Both the position numbers and the translations under genes were made by a program. Positions 23,483 through 33,400 of a stretch of DNA of 64,000 nt are shown one piece after another (position 1 is the stretch's first letter; each line of letters starts with the position of its first letter). The stretch is from a virus: the IMG/VR virus record IMGVR_UViG_3300045541_000131, positions 1 through 64,000 of that record. The stretch is one strand, 5' to 3'. The notes under the pieces were generated by a model. It saw only the letters and a list, made by a program, of their open reading frames with translations, was not told where the DNA came from and did no database searches.

Positions 23483-24130
23483 ATGTCTGTTATTTCCTAT
23501 AAAAACTATGCCTATCTAAAAGGACCCAAAGGCGACCGCGGACCCAAAGGCGACAAAGGCGACCGCGGTCCAGCCGGTGATTCTGGGGTATTATCTGCCA
23601 CCGGAAGAATTTTGTATGATTCTAGCGCCAAAGTTATTTCCTTTGATTCTACTGGCCTGGCCTCTGAAACTTATGTTAATAGTGCTATTAGTAATTTAAT
23701 TGACTCGGCGCCTACACTATTAAACACTCTAAATGAACTAGCAGCAGCATTAGGTGATGATCCTAATTTTGCCAGCTCTGTGGTCTTAAAGACTGGTTCA
23801 ACAATGACAGGTTTTTTAACACTTAGTAGCGATCCTACTAGTGCATTACACGCAGCCACTAAACAATATGTTGATAACTCAATCAACTCTTTGCCTTCAA
23901 GCACCGACGAACTAACCGAAGGATCAACAAATCTCTATTATACTACTGCCAGAGCCAGATCTGCTATTAGTGCCAGCGGATCTTTAAGTTATAACAGCAG
24001 CACTGGTGTTATCAGTTATACTGCACCCGAATTGGCTACAATAGCAACAACTGGCAGCTATAATGATTTATTAGATGTTCCTGGCGATCTATTAACTGAT
24101 TCTAGCATATTAGACGGCGGCACCTTCTAA
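23483..24130 (+). CDS. Short tail-fibre protein with collagen-like repeat
   Basis: The 215 residues begin with a collagen-like G-x-y run (GPKGDRGPKGDKGDRGPAGD, residues 14-33). The middle has LLNTLNELAAALGDDPNFAS, a block seen in many phage tail fibres, then LHAATKQYVD. The C-terminal half contains LTEGSTNLYYTTARARSAIS and YNSSTGVISYT, which recur in the large fibre at 30491. It is a late gene behind TAAATA and AAGGA. It may be a fibre subunit or an adaptor for receptor binding. Confidence 0.78.
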   Translation: MSVISYKNYAYLKGPKGDRGPKGDKGDRGPAGDSGVLSATGRILYDSSAKVISFDSTGLASETYVNSAISNLIDSAPTLLNTLNELAAALGDDPNFASSVVLKTGSTMTGFLTLSSDPTSALHAATKQYVDNSINSLPSSTDELTEGSTNLYYTTARARSAISASGSLSYNSSTGVISYTAPELATIATTGSYNDLLDVPGDLLTDSSILDGGTF

Positions 24131-24141
24131 TTTAACATGCA

Positions 24142-24147
24142 TAAATA
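24142..24147 (+). promoter_or_regulatory. Late promoter giving a leaderless mRNA (gene at 24153)
   Basis: TAAATA, five bases (AACTT), then ATG. No Shine-Dalgarno is present. Confidence 0.6.
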
Positions 24148-24152
24148 AACTT

Positions 24153-24698
24153 ATGATTGATATTGATCTAATTTATACCACCTTAGACGACGTTTATAGC
24201 AGCGAGAATATATTAGATATTCTAGTAGAATTTGAACGTGTTTTTGACGAGCTGGATATCTATGTTTATAAAAATTGGATAAAAGGCGAAATTGTCGAAG
24301 GCCCTAAGGTTGATCGTTATTGGATAACTGTAACTTTAATGTATCCTCATAAACTGATGCCCGACCCCGAAGCTGGAAAAAGATTAATTGACCATGGCTG
24401 TAAAATTTGGTGGGGCGAAGACACATTAAAACAAGTGGGTAAAATCAAAGGCGAAGAAAGTTACGAAGTTGACGAAAAAGGCAGGTTAAACGCCAAAATC
24501 GTCGAAAGTCCAGTGTGGCTTGTTAAAATTAGTATGCCCAGACACTTTGTCGATGAAAAGAAAACAGAAAAAGTTCAAACAGGAAACACCAGCATCGATT
24601 TAGATGATGTAACTGACGCATACGATGAAAATCTCAACAGCGACGAAGTAGCAAAAGGTAATGCAGCCGATGAAACAACACAACAACAAAACACTTAA
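24153..24698 (+). CDS. Conserved phage-type hypothetical
   Basis: The 181-residue acidic protein has ILVEFERVFDELDIYVYKNW, IVEGPKVDRYWITVTLMYPH, MPDPEAGKRL and SPVWLVKISMPRHF. I believe similar proteins occur in T4-like phages of aquatic bacteria, always followed by a partner like the next gene, but the function is not known. The C-terminal 40 residues are Asp/Asn/Thr-rich and disordered. It overlaps the next gene by 38 bases. Confidence 0.65.
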   Translation: MIDIDLIYTTLDDVYSSENILDILVEFERVFDELDIYVYKNWIKGEIVEGPKVDRYWITVTLMYPHKLMPDPEAGKRLIDHGCKIWWGEDTLKQVGKIKGEESYEVDEKGRLNAKIVESPVWLVKISMPRHFVDEKKTEKVQTGNTSIDLDDVTDAYDENLNSDEVAKGNAADETTQQQNT

Positions 24699-25191
24699 CG
24701 AACATCTTAGTGAAAATGATTTAAAGTGGCTAGTCAATGACTGTGTGTTAATTGACATGCACAAAACTAAGCTAGGGGAAGACAAAGACTACATTGTTGT
24801 CAGTGTGGCATTAAATGACAGAACTCCAGCGCATGACATGGCAAGGTTTTTAGAAAACAGTGTTCATGACTTTGAAGACATTGAAGTAAGTCCGGCCACC
24901 GATGCCAAGGGAAGATATTTGGTCTACATTGAAATTAAGCGTAACCCAGAAGCGTTTTCTACAATATCAGGCCTGCTCGACGACGGCGGTAAATTAAGTG
25001 GAATTACAGAATGGAAATTTCGAACATTGGGAAATGACAGCGAAGTTCCGTTTGATGAACAAACATTTAATCAATATGTAATTACCGACCCTGTGGCCTA
25101 TGAACAACGGCATCCTAAACAAGATAAAGACGAAGAAGGTTCTTTGGCCGAATCAATAAAAAATCGTCTTAAATTTTTACTTAATTATTAA
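24661..25191 (+). CDS. Conserved phage-type hypothetical, partner of the preceding gene
   Basis: The 176-residue protein holds [41 protein letters not shown] and [10 protein letters not shown] blocks, of alternating beta/alpha type. A second ATG at 24670 is equally possible; neither has a Shine-Dalgarno. The stop overlaps the IF-1 ATG by one base. Function unknown; I place it in the structural or morphogenesis class only from context. Confidence 0.62.
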   Translation: MQPMKQHNNKTLNEHLSENDLKWLVNDCVLIDMHKTKLGEDKDYIVVSVALNDRTPAHDMARFLENSVHDFEDIEVSPATDAKGRYLVYIEIKRNPEAFSTISGLLDDGGKLSGITEWKFRTLGNDSEVPFDEQTFNQYVITDPVAYEQRHPKQDKDEEGSLAESIKNRLKFLLNY

Positions 25192-25415
25192 TGAGCAAAG
25201 AAGATTTAATACAAGTAAAAGGTCGTGTTATCGAATGTTTGCCAAATGCAACTTTTCGAGTGGAACTAGAAGGCATAGAAAAAATTATCATTGCGACTAT
25301 TTCTGGAAAAATTAGAAAACACAACATAAACATATTAAGATACGACGTCGTTGATGTCGAACTTAGCACTTATGACCTTACGAAAGGCCGCATTATATTT
25401 AGGTACAAATCATGA
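25191..25415 (+). CDS. infA: Translation initiation factor IF-1
   Basis: The 74 residues align along their full length with bacterial IF-1: [52 protein letters not shown] and [11 protein letters not shown]. It is an S1-fold protein that binds the ribosomal A site and stimulates 30S initiation. As a phage gene it may favour translation of phage messages. It overlaps both neighbours by 1 and 4 bases. Confidence 0.92.
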   Translation: MSKEDLIQVKGRVIECLPNATFRVELEGIEKIIIATISGKIRKHNINILRYDVVDVELSTYDLTKGRIIFRYKS

Positions 25416-25921
25416 GTCAGTTAATTTGGATGATAGACCTAATACCAAATTGGTTTTGGACATTAGTTTTATGGGCCGGCATCTTGGCTCTTACTGCTTC
25501 GTACATTCTAGGTAAAATTCCTGTTGTCAAGCAATACAAAATACCATTACGTGTTGGCGGTGTGACTGCTATAATCGTCGGAGTTTATTTCTATGGAGTA
25601 ATTGCTAATGAAGAAAAATGGCAAGCAAGAGTAGAAGAATTGCAACGACAAGTTAAAGAAGCCGAAGTCGAAGGCGAAGCAGCCAACGAAAAGTTGGGAC
25701 AAGCATTACAAGACAAGAAAACAGTTATTGTTGAAAAGGGAAAAGAAGTTATCAAATATGTGGATAAGTTTCGAGACCGCGAAGTATTAAAAACCGTCGA
25801 AGGTCCTGAACGAATTCGTGTTGAAGAAGTTATCAAATATGTAGAACGCTGCCCAGTGCCTAAGGAATTGGTTGATGCACACAACATGGCAGCTGAATTG
25901 CCAAAAGGAGACAAGAAATGA
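25412..25921 (+). CDS. Rz-like inner-membrane spanin
   Basis: Two hydrophobic segments (residues 15-33 and 47-65) are followed by a long periplasmic coiled coil (residues 68-150) that ends in [19 protein letters not shown], a terminal pattern typical of i-spanins. It partners the lipoprotein gene that overlaps its end by 4 bases. Together they would join inner and outer membranes in the last step of lysis. Confidence 0.75.
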   Translation: MSQLIWMIDLIPNWFWTLVLWAGILALTASYILGKIPVVKQYKIPLRVGGVTAIIVGVYFYGVIANEEKWQARVEELQRQVKEAEVEGEAANEKLGQALQDKKTVIVEKGKEVIKYVDKFRDREVLKTVEGPERIRVEEVIKYVERCPVPKELVDAHNMAAELPKGDKK

Positions 25922-26196
25922 GATTAATAGTAATTGCCTTGTCTGCTGCACTTCTTTCAGGCTGTGCCATGTTTACTAAATTTTTGCCGGCTAAACCAAA
26001 ATTTCCAGAACCCATTAAAGAACTAACTGAACCTTGTCCCAGTTTAGAAACTATTAAAGGTGATCAAGTGGCTATCACTGACTTGCTCAAGGCAGTGGTA
26101 AACAATTATAATCTATATCATCAGTGCAGTCTTAAAAATGATGGTTGGAATGAATGGTATAAAAACCAAAAAGAGATATACGACAAAATTAAATAA
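25918..26196 (+). CDS. Rz1-like outer-membrane spanin lipoprotein
   Basis: A signal peptide ends in the lipobox LLSGC (Cys16). The mature part is proline-rich at first (AKPKFPEPIKELTEPCPS), as in o-spanins, then helical. It overlaps the i-spanin gene by four bases, the usual arrangement for a two-component spanin. Confidence 0.75.
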   Translation: MRLIVIALSAALLSGCAMFTKFLPAKPKFPEPIKELTEPCPSLETIKGDQVAITDLLKAVVNNYNLYHQCSLKNDGWNEWYKNQKEIYDKIK

Positions 26197-26213
26197 TGTC
26201 TGAGGAGACAAAA

Positions 26214-26474
26214 ATGAAAGCTTTATTATCAATTGTTGCCGCGCTCGTAACCACAGGTTGCGCCACAAATAAAGATTACCAAATCTACGCCGAAAATACT
26301 AGCAAAATTGTTGCGGCTGTTAATGCTAGCGAAGCTGCTTGTTTTTTGGTAGTTGCCGAAGGTGTTAAAGGTGGCGACAATTCTACCAAAACTGCTATTA
26401 CTTCACAAGTAGAAAAGTGTAAGAAGCAGACACCAAAAATTGAACCACCAAAGAAAAATTGGCTTGGCTTCTAA
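26214..26474 (+). CDS. Small lipoprotein
   Basis: I choose ATG 26214 since AGGAG lies 8 bases upstream and a lipoprotein signal (ending TTGC) follows directly. The mature 70 residues contain a helix (residues 25-60) and a proline/lysine-rich end. It lies right after the spanin pair, so it may take part in lysis. No family recognised. Confidence 0.6.
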   Translation: MKALLSIVAALVTTGCATNKDYQIYAENTSKIVAAVNASEAACFLVVAEGVKGGDNSTKTAITSQVEKCKKQTPKIEPPKKNWLGF

Positions 26475-26503
26475 TTGACTACTATTGGCTCATGTTGTAA
26501 AAT
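26475..26503 (+). promoter_or_regulatory. Sigma70-type promoter upstream of clpA-like gene
   Basis: TTGACT (26475-26480), 17-base spacer, TAAAAT (26498-26503). The predicted start gives a leader of about 65 bases before the ATG at 26576, with AAAGGA 8 bases upstream of the ATG. Confidence 0.65.
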
Positions 26504-26575
26504 AAGAACTGTAAACATCAGCAGACTCAATTCAAAATTTTTTGAACCATAGTCTATGTAAGCAAAGGAAATAAC

Positions 26576-28774
26576 ATGGCTACCGAAGAAAATAGTGCAA
26601 TCAATGAAATTCTAGAAAAAGCATTCAGATTGGCACTAAACAAAGAACACGAGTATGTTACGTTAGAACATCTAACTCTGATTCTATTAGAAAATAGTGA
26701 AATCCAAGAATATCTCAGTTTGATGGGAATTAGTGCTAGCCCTGTTATGGAGGATTTGATTAATTTTCTAAATGGGCAAGAATATCTCATTGTTCAAGGC
26801 CTCACTAAGCCCCGAAAAACTCAAACTTTAGAAAGAGCTTTTAATCGAGCATTTACTCAGGCTATTTTCAATGGCCGTGGCGGTATTGCTCCACAGGACA
26901 TGATGCTGAGTATTCTCAGTGAGCGAAATAGCCATGCCTGTTTCTATTTGGCTGAACATGGTATTACCAAAGAATTGTTCTTGGAAGTGTTGTCTAAACA
27001 CACAAAACAAACTAGTAAAAATAATCGCATGGCCGAAAAAATTCTCATTGAATACTGCGTCAATCTAAACGAAGAAGCCAAACAACAAAGAATTGATCCG
27101 CTGATTGGTCGAAACAAAGAAGTTGGTGTATTGGCACAAATTCTAGCTCGACGTAAAAAGCGTAATGCTATTTTGGTTGGCGAGCCGGGCGTAGGTAAGA
27201 CTGCCATTGTTGAAGGTCTTGCTCGTAAAATTGTCGAAGGCAATGTCAGTCATACACTTGCAAACTCTGTTATCTATAGCTTGGATATGGGTGCGCTTAT
27301 GGCTGGCACAAAATATCGAGGTGACTTCGAAGAGCGCATCAAGCAAGTTATTGATGTGCTAGAACAAATGCCAGAAGCTGTGTTGTTTATTGATGAAATT
27401 CACACAGTAGTTGGTGCGGGCGCAGCAGGTTCTAATAGCATGGACATGGCCAATTTGATTAAACCTGCACTAACTCGTGGTCGAGTACAAATTATTGGCA
27501 GTACAACCTGGGAAGAATATCGCGAAACCATTGAACCTGAACGTGCCTTAGCACGCCGCTTTACCAAGTTGGAAGTGGAAGAAATGGATCCCGAAGATTG
27601 TAAAGCAATGCTTCATGAAATTATGCCTGAATATGAAAAGTATCACGATATTCAGGTTCAAAAGAATGCCATTGACGCTGTTGTTGACTTAACGGCCACT
27701 CATATGCATGACAAGTATTTGCCAGACAAAGCCATTGACGTTTTAGATAGTGCCATGGCGTTACTAAAAGTCAGTCAACGTGACAAGCTTCTGACACTAG
27801 AAGATATCAAACTAGAAGTTAGCAAACAAGCTCGCATTCCCGTTGAGCAATTGAATACCGGCGAGAACATTAGCGAAAATGTTGATTACGAATTTAAGAT
27901 CAAGTCCAAAGTCTATGGCCAAAACAAAGCTGTAGAAAAATTACTTGATAGCGTTTACATTGCCAAAGCAGGTCTCAAGGATCTCGATAAGCCAATGGGC
28001 AGTTATTTGTTTGTTGGACCAACTGGCGTAGGTAAAACCGAATTGGCACAACAATTGTCTGAATCCCTAGGCATGAAATTACTGCGCTATGATATGAGCG
28101 AGTACATGGAAAGCCATAAAGTAGCCAGTTTGATTGGTGCCCCTCCGGGCTATGTTGGCTACGGAGAAGGTGGGGCCGGTGCTGGAAAGTTGATCAACGA
28201 TCTCGAAGAAACTCCCAACGCTGTTCTACTATTGGACGAAATCGAAAAAGCACACCCAGACATTTTGAATATCTTGTTGGGTGTTATGGACAATGGCATG
28301 TTGACCAGCAGCGGCGGCAAAGCCGTAAGCTGTCGCAATATCATTCTTATTATGACGTCTAACCTAGGTGCAAGGGACGGCGAACGCAATAAGATTGGTT
28401 TCGATAACAGTCCTAATAAAAGTGCCAGTACTGATGCCGTTAACAAGCATTTTACACCAGAATTTAGAAATCGATTGGATGCCGTAATTGAATTTGATCG
28501 TCTAGATAAGACTCAAGTTCGACGAATTGCAATGAAGTTTATCGGCGAACTAAATGAACTGCTATCTAACAAAAATATCCATATTGATCTCAGCCCCGAG
28601 GCACTAAACAAACTAACCGAAGAGGGATTTGACGAAAAAATGGGCGCCAGACCCATGAAGCGATTGATCGCTGAAAAAATCAAGAAACCTCTAAGTAAGA
28701 AAATTGTTTTCGAAAATCTTCGAAATTGTAACATGATGGTACTTCACAATGGATCAGAATACGAGCTTAGATAA
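26576..28774 (+). CDS. clpA: ClpA-like AAA+ unfoldase
   Basis: The 732 residues contain a Clp N-domain (residues 1-145), a first AAA+ module ([10 protein letters not shown] ... [13 protein letters not shown] ... [13 protein letters not shown]) and a second one ([14 protein letters not shown] ... [13 protein letters not shown] ... [13 protein letters not shown]). An IGF tripeptide in NKIGFDNS matches the loop by which ClpA and ClpX dock ClpP. No clpP is seen here, so it could use host ClpP to redirect proteolysis. It is a complete protein, close to Escherichia ClpA (758 aa). Substrates and adaptors are unknown. Confidence 0.93.
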   Translation: MATEENSAINEILEKAFRLALNKEHEYVTLEHLTLILLENSEIQEYLSLMGISASPVMEDLINFLNGQEYLIVQGLTKPRKTQTLERAFNRAFTQAIFNGRGGIAPQDMMLSILSERNSHACFYLAEHGITKELFLEVLSKHTKQTSKNNRMAEKILIEYCVNLNEEAKQQRIDPLIGRNKEVGVLAQILARRKKRNAILVGEPGVGKTAIVEGLARKIVEGNVSHTLANSVIYSLDMGALMAGTKYRGDFEERIKQVIDVLEQMPEAVLFIDEIHTVVGAGAAGSNSMDMANLIKPALTRGRVQIIGSTTWEEYRETIEPERALARRFTKLEVEEMDPEDCKAMLHEIMPEYEKYHDIQVQKNAIDAVVDLTATHMHDKYLPDKAIDVLDSAMALLKVSQRDKLLTLEDIKLEVSKQARIPVEQLNTGENISENVDYEFKIKSKVYGQNKAVEKLLDSVYIAKAGLKDLDKPMGSYLFVGPTGVGKTELAQQLSESLGMKLLRYDMSEYMESHKVASLIGAPPGYVGYGEGGAGAGKLINDLEETPNAVLLLDEIEKAHPDILNILLGVMDNGMLTSSGGKAVSCRNIILIMTSNLGARDGERNKIGFDNSPNKSASTDAVNKHFTPEFRNRLDAVIEFDRLDKTQVRRIAMKFIGELNELLSNKNIHIDLSPEALNKLTEEGFDEKMGARPMKRLIAEKIKKPLSKKIVFENLRNCNMMVLHNGSEYELR

Positions 28775-29441
28775 TTGTAAATTACCTACCCATGTTAAGG
28801 TAAAACATATTCCCAAGAAATTTTATAGCAAATATGTATATAAAATTGTTTTGCAAATTGATAAAACGCAGCTAAAAGAAGATGGCCGGTTTCGGTCATG
28901 GCGTTCAAGTTATGCAACTTTTACGAATCGTTTGTCATTGTTAAATGATTTAATTAGATTGGTAAAATCAAAAATTACCGACGATGATTATCGTTTTCGC
29001 AGTGAAAGTCTAACTGTTAGTTATTTTACTAATAGTGAAAACGACATTGTATCTGTAATGAATTTTCTAGGACACAGAGTTATTGAATTTTACAGACCAG
29101 TGAGTGTGGCTCATGTTGATCTTTTAGACGAGCATACTAAAGTTGTTGTTAGATCTAGTTTGTTCGAAAAGAAATATCGATTTAAAGTATATCTAAAACC
29201 CAGTTGGGTTGATAGAGAAGCTCGATTTAAGGAAACTAAAGATTGGCTGGAAAGTTCGGCTACTGAATTTGGACTTAATAATTCACTACAGAATTTCTTT
29301 TATACCAATAAAAGTCCACGTGGCATGGGTTATACTGTAGCTGTTTATTTCAATGACCCGCAAGATCTCATGATGTTTCAACTGCGATTTAATGAAAAAA
29401 TTCAGAAAATCGAAGAAGCAGTATTAGTATCGGATCTTTGA
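28749..29441 (+). CDS. Hypothetical protein overlapping the clpA end
   Basis: The 230-residue protein is basic and mixed alpha/beta; KVKHIPKKFYSKYVYKIVLQ and RFKVYLKPSWVDREARF look like repeated beta modules. It ends with DPQDLMMFQLRFNE, like the endings of the small proteins at 13792 and 14043. It overlaps clpA by 26 bases, which suggests coupling. It might be a ClpA adaptor, but only position supports this. Confidence 0.62.
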   Translation: MDQNTSLDNCKLPTHVKVKHIPKKFYSKYVYKIVLQIDKTQLKEDGRFRSWRSSYATFTNRLSLLNDLIRLVKSKITDDDYRFRSESLTVSYFTNSENDIVSVMNFLGHRVIEFYRPVSVAHVDLLDEHTKVVVRSSLFEKKYRFKVYLKPSWVDREARFKETKDWLESSATEFGLNNSLQNFFYTNKSPRGMGYTVAVYFNDPQDLMMFQLRFNEKIQKIEEAVLVSDL

Positions 29442-29446
29442 TTCGT

Positions 29447-29454
29447 TATAAATA
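29447..29454 (+). promoter_or_regulatory. Full-consensus T4 late promoter
   Basis: TATAAATA, with a predicted start about 24 bases before the ATG at 29484. The leader contains AAAGGA. Confidence 0.65.
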
Positions 29455-29483
29455 CGATATCAAACTTTTGAAAGGATTTTATT

Positions 29484-29864
29484 ATGGCAATTAGCGACAA
29501 TTGGCAAAAAGCAACAAAAACAAGTACATTAGGTACACCTCAATTGACTTATCTTGTGGTAGAGCACAATGACGGTTCATGGGATGACGGTTCAGGCAAT
29601 CATGCTGAGTCAAACAGCGAATTCGCTCAAGCAATATTACTGCTACAAAGCAGAGGTATTGACATGTACGATATCGGCGAGGTCAATGATACTAGTCGTT
29701 TTACTGCGGCTGTTCGTGCTAGTTCTGTACCATTTGCAGCTGGCGAATCTGCAGGTAACGGCGCTCAAAATTCAATATTAACAACTTTCCTCAGCGACGA
29801 GCTAGGTTTTAGTGTTACTGTTTGGAACGCAAAGTTAGGTTCTGACGATATTCGCTACGATTAA
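29484..29864 (+). CDS. Late protein, probably virion-associated
   Basis: The 126-residue acidic protein starts AISDNWQKATKTSTLGTPQL and has a DNGSWDDGSG-like acidic loop (HNDGSWDDGSGNHAE). It stands alone between a full late promoter and a strong terminator, so it is expected to be made in quantity late. That suits a structural or decoration protein. No family recognised. Confidence 0.62.
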   Translation: MAISDNWQKATKTSTLGTPQLTYLVVEHNDGSWDDGSGNHAESNSEFAQAILLLQSRGIDMYDIGEVNDTSRFTAAVRASSVPFAAGESAGNGAQNSILTTFLSDELGFSVTVWNAKLGSDDIRYD

Positions 29865-29887
29865 TCAGCGAATTTAACTACTCACAC

Positions 29888-29917
29888 AAAGGCGCAATTC
29901 ACCTTGCGCCTTTTGTT
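29888..29917 (+). terminator. Strong intrinsic terminator
   Basis: AAAGGCGCAA (29888-29897) pairs perfectly with TTGCGCCTTT (29904-29913) over a 6-base loop, followed by TGTTTTG. It ends the unit at 29484-29864; a late promoter for the next unit begins 6 bases later. Confidence 0.82.
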
Positions 29918-29922
29918 TTGGC

Positions 29923-29928
29923 TAAATA
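29923..29928 (+). promoter_or_regulatory. Late promoter of the tail-fibre unit
   Basis: TAAATA directly after the terminator. The predicted start is near 29934, leaving a 14-base leader that includes GGAGAG before the ATG at 29948. Confidence 0.6.
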
Positions 29929-29947
29929 TTACTAATGGAGAGTTATC

Positions 29948-30127
29948 ATGGCAAAGATACATGAAGAAATAATAGTAATCAAATTAAGCAAACTAGTGAA
30001 AGATTCGCAGGCCGTTGACGCAGGTTCTATAGCCAACGACGAAGTAGCAGCAGGACTAGAAGCAGTAGTACAAGAGCTAGTAGGTTCTGATGTAATTGTA
30101 GAGGTAGCAACAGAAAATGGCAACTAA
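29948..30127 (+). CDS. Small acidic protein (59 aa)
   Basis: The ORF has GGAGAG 6 bases upstream of the ATG and is the first gene behind the late promoter. The 59 residues are helical and acidic (KIHEEIIVIKLSKLVKDSQA, then DEVAAGLEAVVQELVG). It overlaps the next ATG by 11 bases. Function unknown; it heads the fibre operon and may be an assembly helper. Confidence 0.62.
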   Translation: MAKIHEEIIVIKLSKLVKDSQAVDAGSIANDEVAAGLEAVVQELVGSDVIVEVATENGN

Positions 30128-30488
30128 TTTAAGCACTGTTACTATGATGATTGGTAACGGTCAAAACGATCAACTTAGCGACCCTGCTCGCGGCGACGGT
30201 TATTATGGCTATAGAGAAGGCTATCAAACAATGGCAGTACAGTTTGATAACTTTGTTGGCAGAATACAAATCGAAGCTACTTTAGAGCTAGAACCCACAA
30301 GTGCTGACTGGTTTCCCATTTGGTTAACACCTAGTCATTCATATAAAGAATATAATACTGCAAAAACAGGCACAGAAGCTTTTACTTTTAGAGGCAATTT
30401 CGTTTTACTAAGATTTAGAAAAGAACGCAGTTATTTGAACACAACATCGCCAGTAGGTGATATTACCAAAGTTATGTTGAGTGTATAA
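30117..30488 (+). CDS. Probable virion protein of the fibre operon
   Basis: The 123-residue protein is beta-rich and has GYYGYREGYQTMAVQFDNF, RIQIEATLELEPTSADWFPIW and FTFRGNFVLLRFR. This pattern looks like a small beta-sandwich found before fibre genes in T4-like phages of aquatic hosts. It is followed after 2 bases by the large fibre gene. Exact role unknown. Confidence 0.62.
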   Translation: MATNLSTVTMMIGNGQNDQLSDPARGDGYYGYREGYQTMAVQFDNFVGRIQIEATLELEPTSADWFPIWLTPSHSYKEYNTAKTGTEAFTFRGNFVLLRFRKERSYLNTTSPVGDITKVMLSV

Positions 30489-30490
30489 AC

Positions 30491-33400
30491 ATGGCAATTT
30501 ACGTAGATAATTTGGGTGATAGCAATCTCCCAGTAACACTAAACAATCCACAAGAAGGCGAAAGCCTTGTATGGGATGAAACTGCTGGCGCATTTGTTAA
30601 TGCTCCAAGTAGTGCCAGTCCTGAAGTCATACAAGACACAGTAGCTGACATGCTGGAAGTTGATCCTGATGGCACACAAGTTGCCCTAAGATTGGTCAGC
30701 ACCTATGACGACGTAACTGGTAAGCTAACTTTTAATGTAGTAGCTGATCCTGGATCAACTGGTGGCAGCGGTACTGGCGGCGTAGTAGTTAAAGAAAATG
30801 GTGCTACTCGTGGCACAGCAACTACGCTAGACTTCAATGGTGCTAGTGTAAGTTTTGCTGGCGGCACAGCAACAATAACAGGCCTTTTAGATAGCATTGG
30901 TATTAAAGACACTGGCGTAAACGTTGGTGATGTTCAAAATTTCGACTTCCGTGGATTTGACCTAAGCGTCAGTGGAGATACTGTTACTGTTAATGCTCCA
31001 GACCTAACTGGTATTATCAGCAGCATCGAAGTTCAGCAAGGCGGCGTTGTTAAAGGCGATGTAACTAAACTTAACTTCAGTGGTGCTACAGTTGGAGTAG
31101 CAGGTGACACAGCAACTATTACAATTACAGGCGGCGGAAGTGGCGGTGGCGCTACTACTCTAGACGAGCTAACTGATGTTGTACTAAGCAGTGTTACTAC
31201 TGGTCAAGTTCTTAAATTCAATGGTACCAATTGGGTCAATGCTGCTGATAACGCAGGTTCAACAATTACCAGCTTAGATGATATTGGAGATGTCGATCTA
31301 ACTGGCATTACTTCAGGTAAAATATTAGGATGGGACGGTGCCAAATGGGTTCCCGTTAGTAATTCCGGCTCAACAGGTCCACAAGGTCCAGCTGGTGCTC
31401 AAGGTCCAGCTGGTGCAACAGTAAGTTCTGCCAGCGTTAGCGGCGGCACATTGACATTAACTCTTAGCGATGGATCTAGTGTTACTGTTAGCGGAAGTGT
31501 AGCAGGACCACAAGGCCCGCAAGGTATTCAAGGTGCTACCGGTGCTACTGGTGCGGCAGGTGTTAGTGTTACTTCTGCCACTGTAAGTGTCACTGGAAGA
31601 TTATTAATTACACTAAGCAGTGGCTCGGTTGTAGACGCAGGAAGTGTTGCAGGTATCAGCAGCGCCACTGTAAATGGCAGCGGTGATTTAATATTAACCA
31701 AGCAAGATGGCACAACAATCAACGCAGGCAGTGTAATTGGTCCTCAGGGCCCGCAGGGTATTCAGGGTGCTACTGGCGCCACTGGTGCAGCAGGTCCGCA
31801 AGGTATTAGTGTTAACAATGCTATTGTTGATGGCAGTGGTAACCTAGTAATTTATACAGATGACGGCAATAGCTTTAATGCTGGCAGCGTAGTTGGTCCA
31901 CAAGGTCCAACAGGTGCTACTGGTGCTACTGGTGAATATATCACTGGTGCTACAGTTAACGGCAGCGGTCAATTAGTAATCACAACTAATGCCAGCAATA
32001 CTATTACTGCTGGCAGTGTTATTGGACCAGCTGGTCCGACTGGTCCAACAGGTGCTACTGGTGCTGCTGCTACTATTACAGTTGGCACAGTTACAACTGG
32101 CGCGGAAGGTTCCAGTGTTATTGTTACAAACAGCGGAACAAGTGGCGCTGCGGTTTTAGACTTTACAATCCCCAAAGGCGACACAGGTCCAGCATTCAGT
32201 TTAAACAGCAAAACCAGTAGTGTAAATGTATTAGGTATTGGCAATACTACAGTTGCCGGTTACGATTTAGAAGTTGATACTGCTAATAAATGGCGTACTG
32301 CTCGCAGTTTAAGTTTAACAGGTAAAGTTACTGGTCTTGCTACTGGTATCGATGGTAGCGGAAATATCAGCTTAACTACAAGCCTAAGCGGTGTTACTAC
32401 TGACGATGTAACCGAAGGTACAAATCAATATCATACAACTGCAAGAGCCCGTGCTAGTGTTAGTGCTAATACATTAAGTGGTATTACATATAACAGCACC
32501 ACTGGTGTGTTTAGTTTAAGCAGTATTCCTACAGGTAGTTTGGCCGCAAGCTCAATAACTATTAACGGTACAAGTATTACACTAGGTGGCAGTGGTACAC
32601 TTACTACCAGCAACATCACCGAAGGTTCAAATCAATATTTTACCAATGCTAGAGCAGATGCTCGTGCTGATGTAAGAATTGCTGCCAGCAGCATTAATGC
32701 ATTGCAAGACGTCGACACAGCAACTACATTACCTACATCAGGACAGGCACTTGTTTGGGACGGTACTGTTTGGAAACCAGGTACAGTTGCAGGCGGTGGC
32801 AGTAGCGGTATTAGCAATATCAACGGTTATAGTACTAGCACAGTAACTTTAGTAACAGATGATATTGCCGAAGATGGCAGTCCAAATAACAAATGGTTTA
32901 CAGATGCTCGCGCTCGTGCTGCTATAAGTGCAGGCGGAAACCTAAGCTACAACAGTACAACTGGTGTAATGAGTTACACTACACCAACAACCGATGGAGT
33001 AAGTGAAGGTAGCACAAACTTATACTATACCACAGCACGCTTCGATACTCGCTTAGGTCAAAGTAATCTAAGTCAATTGGCTGATGTGGCTGACACTGCT
33101 GCAACAGCAGGACAAGTTCTTGCTTGGAATGCCAGCACCAGTCGTTGGACACCAAGTTCTACAGCAGGCGGTGGTGGTACAACACTAGAGCGTTTAGCAG
33201 TTCAGGTAGATTATGATGCCAGCGGTAACTTAACTAGTGTTACTGTGTTAAATGGCAGCGGTAGTGCTACAATTACTGCTGCCACTGCTGCTACTGCCGA
33301 AGTTGAATTTACCTTAACAGGATTTAGTGCGCCACCTATGTCTACAGTAGTTTATGGTTATCAGCGGGCCAGCAACGTTTATGCGATGCGACATGTTGAC

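Noticed and set aside
31373-32076. CRISPR-like repeat array
   Set aside because: Repeats are in frame, imperfect, without regular spacers, and code G-x-y collagen units of a fibre protein.
30499-32823. Several minus-strand ORFs opposite the large fibre gene
   Set aside because: They are Val/Pro/Leu-rich shadows of repeats coding Gly/Thr/Ser, with no start signals.
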